NCBI GenBank assembly: GCA_039815365.1
Contig: JBCBZK010000018.1
Span: 1 to 39,104, forward strand
Length of the DNA: 39,104 nt
Direction of reading: 5' to 3'
DNA from: CALBPI01 sp039815365
GTDB lineage: Bacteria; Pseudomonadota; Gammaproteobacteria; Steroidobacterales; Woeseiaceae
Shown: in pieces, positions 32,355 through 39,104 of the stretch
Position numbering within the stretch: position 1 is the first letter of the stretch
Layout: the number at the start of each line of letters is the position of its first letter
Notes under the pieces: model-generated
The model's input: only the letters and a program-made list of their open reading frames with translations
Told to the model about the DNA's origin: nothing
Databases searched by the model: none
Made by a program: the position numbers and the translations under genes

Positions 32355-33805
32355 GGTGTGTCAGCCGCCGCGTCGTCTTCGACATCAACTGCTGCGCTGC
32401 CGCCGATTGCCGCAAGCTCACGTTGCTGGCGCAGCATCGTCAATGAACCCGAAATGTTGGGCCGTTGTTTGCTGCGCTTTACGTCGCCAACGGCGTCGAT
32501 CATTTCCAGCGCATTGCGCACACGTTCGTCGCTACCGTCAAAATACTCGACGATCCACTGCCGTGAATCGTTGAGGCTTTGCTGGTATCCGGCGTTGTCG
32601 CCGAGCAACAACGACAGGCGCGCTGCCTGCAGTTGCAGCTGAACATTCAAGCGCAGGAAGTACTCCGCTTCGGGCGACAGCACGGCTTTGACGGCTTCAT
32701 CGGATTTGCGCCAGGTGACGAGGCTTGATGCAGCGTTGCGAATCGTTGCCTTAACGCGTGCCATGCCGGTTAACTCGGTATCGCCAGCTTTGCCTGCGCC
32801 ACCTTGCCGCTCGATGGTGTTGTCTAACGGTAACTCACTGACAAGGCTTGCCAGACTGCCGAGTGTGAGTGTGACGCCTTCGATGTCAGTGCGCTTGAGG
32901 CCCGCTAATGATGCGAGCTCTTCCGACAGTGCGCGCCGCACCGGTGTGTAGGCCGGGTCCGCGAGCTCACGTACGCGCTGGTCGGCTAACTGCAGCGCCT
33001 TGCTCGCGAGCTCCGGATTGTTCGCCAGCTGCAATTGCGCATTCGCAATCTGCATGTAGTACTCGGATTCTGCCAATAGCCACGCCGAGCGTGACCCGGC
33101 GGAAATGCCTTGCAGGGTGACGAGCGCCTCCTCGGTGTTGCGTACCCGCCCAGGCAGCGAGTCCAGCAGATTGACGCGCTGCTCGATGTCGGATTCCAGT
33201 GATTGTGTTTGTCGCGCTTGATCACCCACCGCGTTATCCAGCTGCGCCACTGATGACGTCAACTGATCCAGCCGCGCCGAGAGCATCTCGATGTCTGCTC
33301 GCAGTCGGTCGGTGTCGGCAACGCTGGCTGCCGGGATCAGGTCCGGTGCGGTGGCCATGCGCGCCGGTTCGGCGCGTGTTGTATCGGATGCGGTGTCGCG
33401 TGTGCGAGAGCCCGGCTCGGGTTCAGTCCGGCCGGCCGCCGTTGCTGCTTCGGACTGCTCCGTTTGCTGCGCTTGTGCAACATTCGACGCTGTGTCGGCT
33501 ATCGATGCCTCGTTATCGCCCGACATCAACAGATCTTTGCCAAAGAACGCTGCCGCCGCTAACGCTATGAGCAGCACAAGGAACAGCCACGCTTTGCTGC
33601 GCTTTGGTTTGTCCACAGCATCGCTCGCCGCATTGGCAGGCGCAGCATCCTCATCAAAGTCAGCGTCTTGTGAGCCGGACGTCTCGCCGCTTGCCTCGGC
33701 CGCGGATTCGGCCTGTAGCGCCGTTGAGTCGTCGGTCACCGAGTCTTCGCTCGCGGCCTCTGCGTCGTTTTGCGCGTCGTGCTCTGTTTTGTTGTCATCG
33801 TTCAT
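32351..33805 (-). CDS. hemX: HemX-type membrane protein of the hem operon
   Basis: A 484-residue protein with a low-complexity acidic N-terminus (residues 1-65, rich in Asp, Glu, Ala, Ser), one transmembrane helix at about 72-89 (AWLFLVLLIALAAAAFFG), a Thr/Arg/Ala linker and a long helical, coiled-coil region (LRADIEMLSARLDQLTSSVAQLDNAV). The DUF513/HemX core with AWLLAESEYYMQIANAQLQL and YFLRLNVQLQLQAARLSLL is clear. E. coli HemX has 393 residues; the excess is in the acidic N-terminus. Once called uroporphyrinogen methylase, but no methyltransferase motif is present. It is separate from HemD here, not fused. Confidence 0.92.
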   Translation of the reverse strand: MNDDNKTEHDAQNDAEAASEDSVTDDSTALQAESAAEASGETSGSQDADFDEDAAPANAASDAVDKPKRSKAWLFLVLLIALAAAAFFGKDLLMSGDNEASIADTASNVAQAQQTEQSEAATAAGRTEPEPGSRTRDTASDTTRAEPARMATAPDLIPAASVADTDRLRADIEMLSARLDQLTSSVAQLDNAVGDQARQTQSLESDIEQRVNLLDSLPGRVRNTEEALVTLQGISAGSRSAWLLAESEYYMQIANAQLQLANNPELASKALQLADQRVRELADPAYTPVRRALSEELASLAGLKRTDIEGVTLTLGSLASLVSELPLDNTIERQGGAGKAGDTELTGMARVKATIRNAASSLVTWRKSDEAVKAVLSPEAEYFLRLNVQLQLQAARLSLLLGDNAGYQQSLNDSRQWIVEYFDGSDERVRNALEMIDAVGDVKRSKQRPNISGSLTMLRQQRELAAIGGSAAVDVEDDAAADTP

Positions 33806-33830
33806 TCGAAGCCCTTGGCTTGTCGTTATT

Positions 33831-34592
33831 CTAAATCTGGCCTGCCCCGGCCATCAGTTCGAGCGTGGCCAGATAGTCACTGACTTGTGGCCCATCGGTA
33901 CAGCGACGCTGATTCATGTGACCCAATGTGTCCGCCCGTTCCAATACTCGCGCGCTGGCGCTGACCAGAGGCGTTGCCATAAACATACGTTGACCCTTGG
34001 TCGAGAGCATCGCAACGAGGTTGTCCAGCGTAGCGACGCTCATGCAGGTCGTTACACTCACCGCTCCGGCAGCCCAGCGATCTTCGAGATATTGTACTTG
34101 TTCAGCGCCGAGGTTGGGTTTGTCACGGCGATAACACTCAACCATCGTGACGTGCGCGCCTCTTTGGCGCAGCGTGATTGGCAGCAAATCGCGCCCACCG
34201 ATGCCGCGCACGATGATGATGTGCTGGCCGGCCACTTTGACGAACGCCGGATGGCGCAGCATCGCCTCGGAATCAAAGCCATTGCGGGCGCTGAGCGGCT
34301 GGCGGATATCGTTGTCGGTGAGCGCATGCGCCGTTGACGGGCCGATGGCCGCGACGTTCGTGCCGCGCTGAATATGCGGCATAACGGCTGCGAGCCCATG
34401 CTCAACGGCATTCGGACTGATGAAGATGACCCATGATGCTTTGCCAGAGGGCGTTTTCGCCGGTACCGGGTCGATCGCAAGCGCCGGCATCAGCACCGGC
34501 AAACCACCGGCATCTCGCACGGCGCGCACGAAAGGCTCGGCCTGATTGACCGCGCGGGTAATGAGAACACCTTTGTTGTGTAACCCGGAGAT
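33831..34592 (-). CDS. hemD: uroporphyrinogen-III synthase
   Basis: HemD closes and inverts ring D of hydroxymethylbilane to give uroporphyrinogen III. Family features are GVLITRAVNQAEPF at the start, the WVIFISPNAVEHGL stretch, VAAIGPSTAHAL, IIIVRGIGGRDLLPITLRQRGA and VECYRRD. The conserved start strand GVLITR lies upstream of the first ATG/GTG/TTG of the frame (GTG 34529). An ATC at 34592, two bases after the hemC stop and following AGGCGG, would yield MSGLHNKGVLITR and 253 residues (246 in E. coli). I give it as the probable start. GTG 34529 gives 232 residues without the first beta-strand. Identity is firm, start open. Confidence 0.85.
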   Translation of the reverse strand: MSGLHNKGVLITRAVNQAEPFVRAVRDAGGLPVLMPALAIDPVPAKTPSGKASWVIFISPNAVEHGLAAVMPHIQRGTNVAAIGPSTAHALTDNDIRQPLSARNGFDSEAMLRHPAFVKVAGQHIIIVRGIGGRDLLPITLRQRGAHVTMVECYRRDKPNLGAEQVQYLEDRWAAGAVSVTTCMSVATLDNLVAMLSTKGQRMFMATPLVSASARVLERADTLGHMNQRRCTDGPQVSDYLATLELMAGAGQI

Positions 34593-34593
34593 G

Positions 34594-35508
34594 TCAGACC
34601 GCCTGAGCGATGAGCCTTGCTGCGCCGCGATCGAGCATCGCCGCGGCTACCTGACTACCAATCGCCTCTGCATCTGCCGCCATACCCTGCGCGGATTCCT
34701 CGATCGTCTCGGTGCCATCCACACTGCACAACACCGCACGTAACTCGATGTGATCACCATCGCGAGTGGCGTGCACGCCGAGCGGCGAATGACAGGTGGC
34801 TTGCAGTTGCTCGGCGACGCGGCGCTCAGCCGCGATCGTTACCGCAGCGGTGTTATCGGCGAGGGTCGCGAGCACCGCTTTGAGCGCATCAGCATTATCC
34901 AGACACTCGATGCCGACAATGCCTTGGCCAACGGCGGGTAGCATCGTGTCTGTGGGCAGTGCTTCGCTGATACGATCGGCCATGCCGAGGCGTTGCAGCC
35001 CCGCGCACGCGAGCAAGATCGCATCATAATCGCCGGCGTCGAGTTTGGCTAAACGTGTATTGACGTTGCCACGAACGGGTCGGATGTCGAGATCTGGTCG
35101 TAACGCGCGTAATTGAGCGGCGCGCCGCAAGCTTGATGTGCCGACAACAGCGCCTTGTTCCAGATCATTCAGCGTGCTGCCAACCACAGCGTCTCGCGGG
35201 TCTGCGCGCTCCAGCACCGCTGCGAGGGCAAAACCTTCCGGCATCTGAGCGGGCACGTCTTTCATCGAATGCACAGCAATGTCTGCCCGAGACTCGAGCA
35301 TCGCGACTTCGAGCTCTTTTATGAACAGCCCTTTGCCACCGACTTTATTTAGCGCCCGGTCCAGAATAATGTCGCCTTTGGTCACCATCGGCACGAGTTC
35401 AACATCGTCTACTAACGGCGATGCGCGCAGCAAATCGGCAACATGGTGTGCTTGCCAAAGGGCCAGATCACTCTTTCGGGTGGCAATTCTTACGGTTTTT
35501 ACGCTCAC
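34594..35508 (-). CDS. hemC: hydroxymethylbilane synthase (porphobilinogen deaminase)
   Basis: HemC polymerises four porphobilinogens into hydroxymethylbilane on a dipyrromethane cofactor. The 304-residue protein shows RIATRKSDLALWQA, KGDIILD, GGKGLFIKELE, the VHSMKDVPAQMP block, VGTSSLRRAAQL, RPVRGNVNTRL and the cofactor-attachment region QATCHSPLGVHA. The start is GTG after a GGGGACC stretch. It heads the hemC-hemD-hemX-hemY-SDR unit. Confidence 0.96.
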   Translation of the reverse strand: MSVKTVRIATRKSDLALWQAHHVADLLRASPLVDDVELVPMVTKGDIILDRALNKVGGKGLFIKELEVAMLESRADIAVHSMKDVPAQMPEGFALAAVLERADPRDAVVGSTLNDLEQGAVVGTSSLRRAAQLRALRPDLDIRPVRGNVNTRLAKLDAGDYDAILLACAGLQRLGMADRISEALPTDTMLPAVGQGIVGIECLDNADALKAVLATLADNTAAVTIAAERRVAEQLQATCHSPLGVHATRDGDHIELRAVLCSVDGTETIEESAQGMAADAEAIGSQVAAAMLDRGAARLIAQAV

Positions 35509-35533
35509 AGGGTCCCCACAAACAGAATCAAAT

Positions 35534-35548
35534 GCGACTTTAAGTCGC
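35534..35548. promoter_or_regulatory. palindrome in the hemC upstream region
   Basis: GCGACTTTAAGTCGC is a perfect palindrome around a central T, 26 bp upstream of the hemC GTG. It may be an operator or a leader hairpin. A second, weaker inverted repeat (AGCGCC at 35564-35569 with GGCGCT at 35578-35583) lies further upstream. No clear promoter elements were found with them. Confidence 0.35.
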
Positions 35549-35613
35549 CTGACTCATAAGGTTAGCGCCATTTTGGAGGCGCTGCAGGGGAGGCTAGGTC
35601 CGGCGAGCGGACG

Positions 35614-36093
35614 CTAGTCGCAGAATTCGGCGATCTTGGCCTGAACGTCTGCACGTGCGGCGAGCGTTTCGTCTTCCGTGAGATAGGCCTTAGCGCCGTC
35701 CCCGTCTAATTTATACAGCCGACGCGCCTGAGTGAACTGGTTCATTTTCTTGCGTGCTGCAGCACAGCTCGCCTTGCGCACCAATTCTTCGGTTTCGTCA
35801 GGCGCTTCGTCCGCAGGAGTTTCCTCGCCGTTGCGGTTGGCGTAGAACTGCTGCGTTTGTTGTTCGTTCAGTGCGATGCTCGCGGACAGGTTGGCGGCGG
35901 CGCGTGACTGGTTCGTGCGCTCGGTTTTAATGTCTGTCGCGACCGCTTTGTCAGACTGCGGCTGGTCGGCGTAATGGACGACGCCGTCATCATCGACCCA
36001 CTTGTAGATCTGTGCATCGGCGCTCGCAGAGAAAGCGGCGATCGATGCAAGTGTCACGGCGGACAGCAGACGAAAACGTATTGTGGACAGCAT
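35614..36093 (-). CDS. DUF4124 domain-containing exported protein (second copy)
   Basis: A 159-residue protein with a signal peptide (about residues 1-27, LLSAVTLASIAAFSASADA) followed directly by QIYKWVDDDGVVHYADQP, the DUF4124 signature. The remainder is Ala/Glu/Gln-rich and ends in a helical segment with two cysteines (KASCAAARKKM and KIAEFCD) that could pair in the periplasm. It shares only the N-terminal domain with the DUF4124 protein after glnA. It is downstream of amtB on the same strand but separated by a strong terminator. Function unknown. Confidence 0.85.
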   Translation of the reverse strand: MLSTIRFRLLSAVTLASIAAFSASADAQIYKWVDDDGVVHYADQPQSDKAVATDIKTERTNQSRAAANLSASIALNEQQTQQFYANRNGEETPADEAPDETEELVRKASCAAARKKMNQFTQARRLYKLDGDGAKAYLTEDETLAARADVQAKIAEFCD

Positions 36094-36146
36094 GATGAAT
36101 CCCTGAACATCAGTGAGTGGGCGAAATAGTCCCTAAATCAATTGAG

Positions 36147-36152
36147 ATTGTA
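36147..36152 (-). promoter_or_regulatory. possible -10 for the second DUF4124 gene
   Basis: TACAAT on the minus strand, one base off the TATAAT consensus, lies 53 bp upstream of the ATG. The matching -35 is poor. Confidence 0.35.
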
Positions 36153-36253
36153 AACCATAAAGTCGGCGTAATTCGGTGATGTGGCTCGCAAAAACGCTGC
36201 AATATGTGAACAAATGTGTTCCCCGTCAGCGCGTTATGTTGTGTTTCGAGGCC

Positions 36254-36281
36254 AAAAAAAACGGGCCCCGAGAGGCCCGTT
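36254..36281 (-). terminator. intrinsic terminator of glnK-amtB
   Basis: Read on the minus strand, AACGGGCC and GGCCCGTT form a GC-rich 8-bp stem with a 6-nt loop (TCTCGG), followed by a run of eight T. This is a textbook rho-independent terminator about 120 bp after the amtB stop. Confidence 0.92.
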
Positions 36282-36298
36282 CCAACGTGGTTGAGGTC

Positions 36299-36358
36299 CA
36301 CTGTATTCAGTAATGCATTGCCTGAGGGGGGGGCGGCAATCACCACTGAATATCAGTG
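36299..36358. repeat. nested inverted repeat with a G8 run after amtB
   Basis: An outer pair CACTGTATTCAGT (36299-36311) and ACTGAATATCAGTG (36345-36358) matches with one bulged base. Inside it ATTGCC (36317-36322) pairs with GGCAAT (36335-36340), and the loop holds eight consecutive G (36326-36333). It lies between the amtB stop and its terminator, so in the transcript it would fold into a long hairpin. It may be a stable 3' untranslated region or the body of a small RNA; no known family is recognised. Confidence 0.5.
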
Positions 36359-36402
36359 TACGACCTCAATATGACGCCGTGATGACGCCACTACGACTCA
36401 CG

Positions 36403-37728
36403 TTATGACTCCGATGATGCGAACTCCGGGTACGCTTCCATGCCACATTCGGCAAGATCCAGGCCGTTGTACTCATCTTCTTCGTTAACGCGGATGCCAA
36501 CGGTGAGTTTGAGTGCAAACCAGACTGCGAAGCTGATCGCGAATACCCAGACAAAGATTGTCGCCATGCCGATAATCTGCCAGAGCATTTGGTCGCCCAA
36601 ACCCCATGGCACACCCTTGTCTTCAGAAAGGGCCGCATAGTCTTGCGTGAACGGTACGACGAGCAATCCCCAGATACCGACGACACCGTGGACCGAGATC
36701 GCGCCGACAGGATCGTCGATTTTGATCTTGTCGAACATCACAATCGCGCAGACCACAATCAGACCGCCAACGGCGCCAATGAGCGTCGCCGTGATCGGCG
36801 ACGGCATTAGTGGCTCTGCGGTGATCGCAACAAGACCTGCGAGCGCGCCGTTCAGCGCCATCGTCAAATCCGCCTTACCGAACCACAGCTGTGCGAGCAA
36901 CAGTGCCGCAACCAGACCGCCACACGCGGCCATATTGGTATTCACAAAGATAGCTGCAACGGCGTTGGCGTTGTCGATACCGGTGATTTGCAGCTGCGAG
37001 CCACCGTTAAATCCAAACCAGCCAAGCCACAGTACCAACGTACCTAACGCTGCGAGTGGCAGGTTGGCACCCGGGATCGGGTTAATCGCGCCGTCTTTGC
37101 CGTACTTGCCTTTACGTGGCCCGAGCAGAATCACGCCAGCCAGTGCTGCGGCTGCGCCTGTCATATGAACGACGCCGGAGCCTGCAAAATCAAGGAAACC
37201 ACCTTCATTCAGGAAACCACCGCCCCATTTCCAGAAACCCTGGATCGGGTAGATCAGACCGGTCAGGAAGATCGCGAAGATAAAGAAGCTGCCGAGTTTC
37301 ATGCGCTCGGCAACGGCGCCCGAGACGATCGACATGGCGGTTGCGACAAATACGACCTGGAAGAAGAAATCAGACAGATTCGAGTAGTACGCATCGCCCG
37401 CGGCTACTGTTTCCAGATTGTTATCGCCACTGCCGAGGATCGAAAGGGCTGAGAAAGAGTTGAAAATCCCGCCGGTATAGTCGCCGTCGGGGTTTGCGAG
37501 TTCTGGGTACATGAGGCTGTAGCCACATAACATGTACATGATGCACGCAATCGAAAACAAACCGACGTTCTTGGTCAGAATCTCGGTTGTGTTCTTGCTG
37601 CGAACCAAACCTGATTCGAGCATGGTAAAGCCCGCCGCCATCCACATGACGAGCGCGCCCATGACGAGAAAATAAAATGTATCGAGGGCGTAGTTGACGC
37701 TCAATACGCTATTGGTAATTTCTTCCAC
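36403..37728 (-). CDS. amtB: ammonium transporter AmtB
   Basis: A trimeric inner-membrane channel for ammonium, gated by GlnK. The 441-residue protein begins with an N-terminal segment and has eleven hydrophobic helices. Characteristic sequences are AGFTMLESGLVRSKN, FFFQVVFVATAMSIVSGAVAERMK, WKWGGGFL, DFAGSGVVHMTGAAAALAG with the first pore histidine, LGWFGFNGGS, NTNMAACGG, LNGALAGLVAITAE, and DDPVGAISVHGVVGIWG with the second histidine. The start is GTG after AGGGAG. It follows glnK with a 24-bp gap and ends in a strong terminator. Confidence 0.97.
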   Translation of the reverse strand: MEEITNSVLSVNYALDTFYFLVMGALVMWMAAGFTMLESGLVRSKNTTEILTKNVGLFSIACIMYMLCGYSLMYPELANPDGDYTGGIFNSFSALSILGSGDNNLETVAAGDAYYSNLSDFFFQVVFVATAMSIVSGAVAERMKLGSFFIFAIFLTGLIYPIQGFWKWGGGFLNEGGFLDFAGSGVVHMTGAAAALAGVILLGPRKGKYGKDGAINPIPGANLPLAALGTLVLWLGWFGFNGGSQLQITGIDNANAVAAIFVNTNMAACGGLVAALLLAQLWFGKADLTMALNGALAGLVAITAEPLMPSPITATLIGAVGGLIVVCAIVMFDKIKIDDPVGAISVHGVVGIWGLLVVPFTQDYAALSEDKGVPWGLGDQMLWQIIGMATIFVWVFAISFAVWFALKLTVGIRVNEEDEYNGLDLAECGMEAYPEFASSES

Positions 37729-37752
37729 CTGAGGCTCCCTGATTAATACTTG

Positions 37753-38091
37753 TTATACGGCTTCTGCGCCGGTCTCACCGGTGCGGATGCGAATCGCTTG
37801 CTCGAGCTGCGTGACAAAGATCTTGCCGTCGCCGATTTTGCCGGTGCGCGCTGTGTTCATAATGGCTTCGATGACTTGCTCGGCAATGTCATCGTCGACC
37901 GCGAGCTCGATCTTTGCTTTTGGCAGAAAATCGACGACGTATTCGGCGCCGCGATACAGCTCTGTGTGGCCGCGCTGGCGCCCGAAGCCTTTGACTTCTG
38001 TAACGGTGATGCCTTGGATGCCGATATCAGCAACGGCCTGCCGGACGTCGTCGAGCTTGAACGGTTTGATGATCGCAGTGATCAACTTCAT
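37753..38091 (-). CDS. glnK: nitrogen regulatory protein PII (GlnK)
   Basis: A 112-residue trimeric PII signal protein that binds ATP, ADP and 2-oxoglutarate, plugs AmtB in nitrogen excess and controls NtrB. The start MKLITAIIKPFKLDDVR, the T-loop RGHTELYRGAEYVVDFLPK with the uridylylation site Tyr51, and the B- and C-loop motifs TGKIGDGKIFV are all present. GGGGGC precedes ATG 38091; 13 upstream codons in frame have no family match. I call it GlnK, not GlnB, because it is linked to amtB and has a sigma54 promoter with an NtrC site. Confidence 0.96.
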   Translation of the reverse strand: MKLITAIIKPFKLDDVRQAVADIGIQGITVTEVKGFGRQRGHTELYRGAEYVVDFLPKAKIELAVDDDIAEQVIEAIMNTARTGKIGDGKIFVTQLEQAIRIRTGETGAEAV

Positions 38092-38186
38092 GGGTGCCCC
38101 CTGTGACTGTGGGATTCGTAGGAGCGTCATTTGCCGCGCATTGCGTTGCGGAGCGTTGACGCGATGTTATGTGTCCAGAAATTCAT

Positions 38187-38203
38187 AGCAGGTACTGTGC
38201 CAA
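38187..38203 (-). promoter_or_regulatory. sigma54 promoter of glnK-amtB
   Basis: TTGGCACAGTACCTGCT on the minus strand has GG and GC exactly ten bases apart and matches the sigma54 consensus except at two positions. Transcription should start near 38177, leaving a leader of about 86 nt before glnK. Confidence 0.9.
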
Positions 38204-38230
38204 CTCTTATCCTAATGATTCTTATAGGAT

Positions 38231-38246
38231 TCACGGAATTCCGTGA
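38231..38246. promoter_or_regulatory. 16-bp perfect palindrome between NtrC site and sigma54 promoter
   Basis: TCACGGAATTCCGTGA is perfectly symmetrical. It lies between the glnK enhancer and the promoter, where a bending protein such as IHF is common, but it does not fit the asymmetric IHF consensus. A dimeric regulator site is the natural reading; its identity is unknown to me. A further short repeat (ATCCTA at 38209-38214 with TAGGAT at 38225-38230) lies beside it. Confidence 0.5.
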
Positions 38247-38254
38247 TAGCAATA

Positions 38255-38271
38255 CGCACCAATATAGTGCG
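38255..38271. promoter_or_regulatory. NtrC enhancer site of glnK-amtB
   Basis: On the minus strand CGCACTATATTGGTGCG matches the NtrC consensus (GCACTATATTGGTGC core). Its centre is about 86 bp upstream of the predicted sigma54 start site of glnK. Confidence 0.87.
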
Positions 38272-38379
38272 GCTGCTCAGGTGGCTGCACTGCGCTGAGG
38301 CGAGCCTGCAAACCCCATTTCTGGCAACATGAGCGAATTAAGTCAGCCGCACCGATCGCGGCCCCCATGGAAACTGACT

Positions 38380-38631
38380 ATGACAACAGAAGACACCATC
38401 CGCGGCTTAGCCCGACGTCTGGCTGAGGCGATTCCCCAAAACATGCGCACAGCCAGCGAAGACATCGAGCGTAATTTTCGCGGTGTGCTGGATTCAGGTT
38501 TGGCCAAGATGAACTTGGTTAGCCGCGAAGAGTTCGATGTTCAGGCAGCGGTGCTGCAGCGCACCCGTGAAAAGTTGGAGGCGCTAGAGGCCACCATCGC
38601 CGAGCTCGAGGCGAGTTTCGAGGAAGAATAG
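38380..38631 (+). CDS. ubiK: ubiquinone biosynthesis accessory factor UbiK
   Basis: UbiK (formerly YqiC/BMFP) is a small coiled-coil protein that binds UbiJ and helps aerobic ubiquinone synthesis. The 83-residue product has the family core LVSREEFDVQAAVLQRTREKLEALEATIAELE. The N-terminal half (IRGLARRLAEAIPQNMRTASEDIERNF) is an amphipathic helical region. I use ATG 38380, preceded by GGAA; an upstream ATG at 38329 would add 17 residues with no family match. It is divergent from glnK and followed by comM, as in Pseudomonas. Confidence 0.9.
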   Translation: MTTEDTIRGLARRLAEAIPQNMRTASEDIERNFRGVLDSGLAKMNLVSREEFDVQAAVLQRTREKLEALEATIAELEASFEEE

Positions 38632-38665
38632 CGGGTAGCCCGACGTTACCCGCGTGGGCGCGGGT
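38631..38665 (+). promoter_or_regulatory. two mutually exclusive hairpins before comM
   Basis: GCGGGTA (38631-38637) can pair with TACCCGC (38647-38653), and the overlapping ACCCGCG (38648-38654) can pair instead with CGCGGGT (38659-38665) around a TGGG loop. The second hairpin covers the GGGTGG that would serve as the comM ribosome binding site. The pair could act as a translational switch or simply end the ubiK transcript; there is no U tract. Confidence 0.45.
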
Positions 38666-38670
38666 GGCAC

Positions 38671-39104
38671 ATGGGTTATGCACAACTATTCAGTCGGGCC
38701 GAGCGAGGTCTGGAAGCACCCCTCGTCACAGTAGAGGTCCATCTCGCTGGCGGGCTGCCGACGTTCAATATTGTGGGTCTTGCCGCGACCGCGGTTCGCG
38801 AGAGTCGCGATCGTGTGCGAGGAGCGCTCGCGACCTGCCAATATGATTTTCCGGTCTCGCGCATTGTCGTCAATCTGGCGCCGGCAGATATCCCCAAACA
38901 TGGTGGCAGATTCGATCTCGCGATTGCCCTCGGCATTCGTGCTGCGTCCGACCAGATTAATGCTGCAGCATTGTCGCGCTATGAAGTGTTCGGCGAGCTG
39001 ACGCTGTCTGGCAGATTGTGCGGGGTGCCCGGATTGCTGCCGGCGTGCCTGCAAACTTATGCTGCACAACGCACGGCTTTAGTCTCTCGCGATAATGCTG
39101 CAGA
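38671..39104 (+). CDS. comM: YifB/ComM family Mg chelatase-like AAA ATPase, 3'-truncated
   Basis: The first 144 residues of ComM, a hexameric AAA+ helicase that drives branch migration in natural transformation; the protein usually has about 500 residues and the rest is cut off by the window end. The N-terminal ChlI-like domain is clear: AQLFSRAERGLEAPLVTVEVHLAGGLP, FNIVGLAATAVRESRDRVRGAL, RIVVNLAPADIPKHGGRFDLAIALGI and FGELTLSGRLCGVPGLLPA. The ATG follows GGGTGG and lies 39 bp after the ubiK stop. No stop codon occurs before the edge. Confidence 0.93.
   Translation, partial: MGYAQLFSRAERGLEAPLVTVEVHLAGGLPTFNIVGLAATAVRESRDRVRGALATCQYDFPVSRIVVNLAPADIPKHGGRFDLAIALGIRAASDQINAAALSRYEVFGELTLSGRLCGVPGLLPACLQTYAAQRTALVSRDNAA

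Noticed and set aside
36110..36346. 78-codon minus-strand frame between amtB and DUF4124
   Set aside because: It runs through the intrinsic terminator and the inverted repeat and has no recognisable domain.

Overview
The window is a stretch of chromosomal core genes from a gammaproteobacterium that is not one of the Enterobacterales. I infer this from protein families and gene order; species and genus cannot be read from it. The left edge lies close to the replication origin: a 5'-truncated dnaN is followed by recF and gyrB. The order dnaN-recF-gyrB-plsC-gmhB-glyS-glyQ, and the later blocks dapF-DUF484-xerC, hemC-hemD-hemX-hemY and glnK-amtB beside ubiK-comM, are Pseudomonas-like. The yibN-grxC-secB-gpsA-trmL block is shared with E. 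coli. There is no prophage, insertion sequence, CRISPR array, tRNA or rRNA that I can see.

Layout. 1-4870 (+): dnaN, recF and gyrB, with three parS-type ParB sites, two inside recF and one between recF and gyrB. 4897-9272 (-): plsC, gmhB, glyS, glyQ. 9273-14160 (+): the nitrogen block glnA, a DUF4124 gene, ntrB and ntrC, behind a control region with an overlapping sigma70 -10 element and NtrC site and a sigma54 promoter. 14249-16357: a periplasmic peroxiredoxin-like protein, a class 1B dihydroorotate dehydrogenase and trmL. 16347-18606 (-): yibN, grxC, secB, gpsA. 18814-21558 (+): a DUF2799 lipoprotein, then a PhoU-like DUF47 protein with a PiT phosphate permease. 21561-29493 (-): one long co-directional run dapF, DUF484, xerC, hslV, hslU, DUF971, ubiE, ubiJ, ubiB. 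29596-30234 (+): an orphan ParA-like ATPase. 30257-35508 (-): hemC, hemD, hemX, hemY and an SDR gene. 35614-38091 (-): a second DUF4124 gene, then amtB and glnK (transcribed glnK to amtB). 38380-39104 (+): ubiK and the start of comM, cut by the window end.

How the genes work together. Two nitrogen operons form one circuit. GlnK (PII, Tyr51) senses nitrogen, gates AmtB and controls NtrB. NtrB phosphorylates NtrC, and both glnA and glnK carry a good sigma54 promoter with an upstream NtrC palindrome. UbiB, UbiE, UbiJ and UbiK are four parts of ubiquinone synthesis. DUF47 and PiT form a phosphate uptake pair. HemC and HemD make uroporphyrinogen III.

The least ordinary observations are these. Two conserved genes, ntrB and hemD, have no ATG, GTG or TTG where the family start should be but do have ATT and ATC there. 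Three parS sites lie within about 1 kb. A perfect 16-bp palindrome sits between the NtrC site and the sigma54 promoter of glnK. A 12-bp palindrome lies in the promoter spacer of the orphan ParA gene. Two mutually exclusive hairpins lie in front of comM. Most of the rest is ordinary housekeeping sequence.
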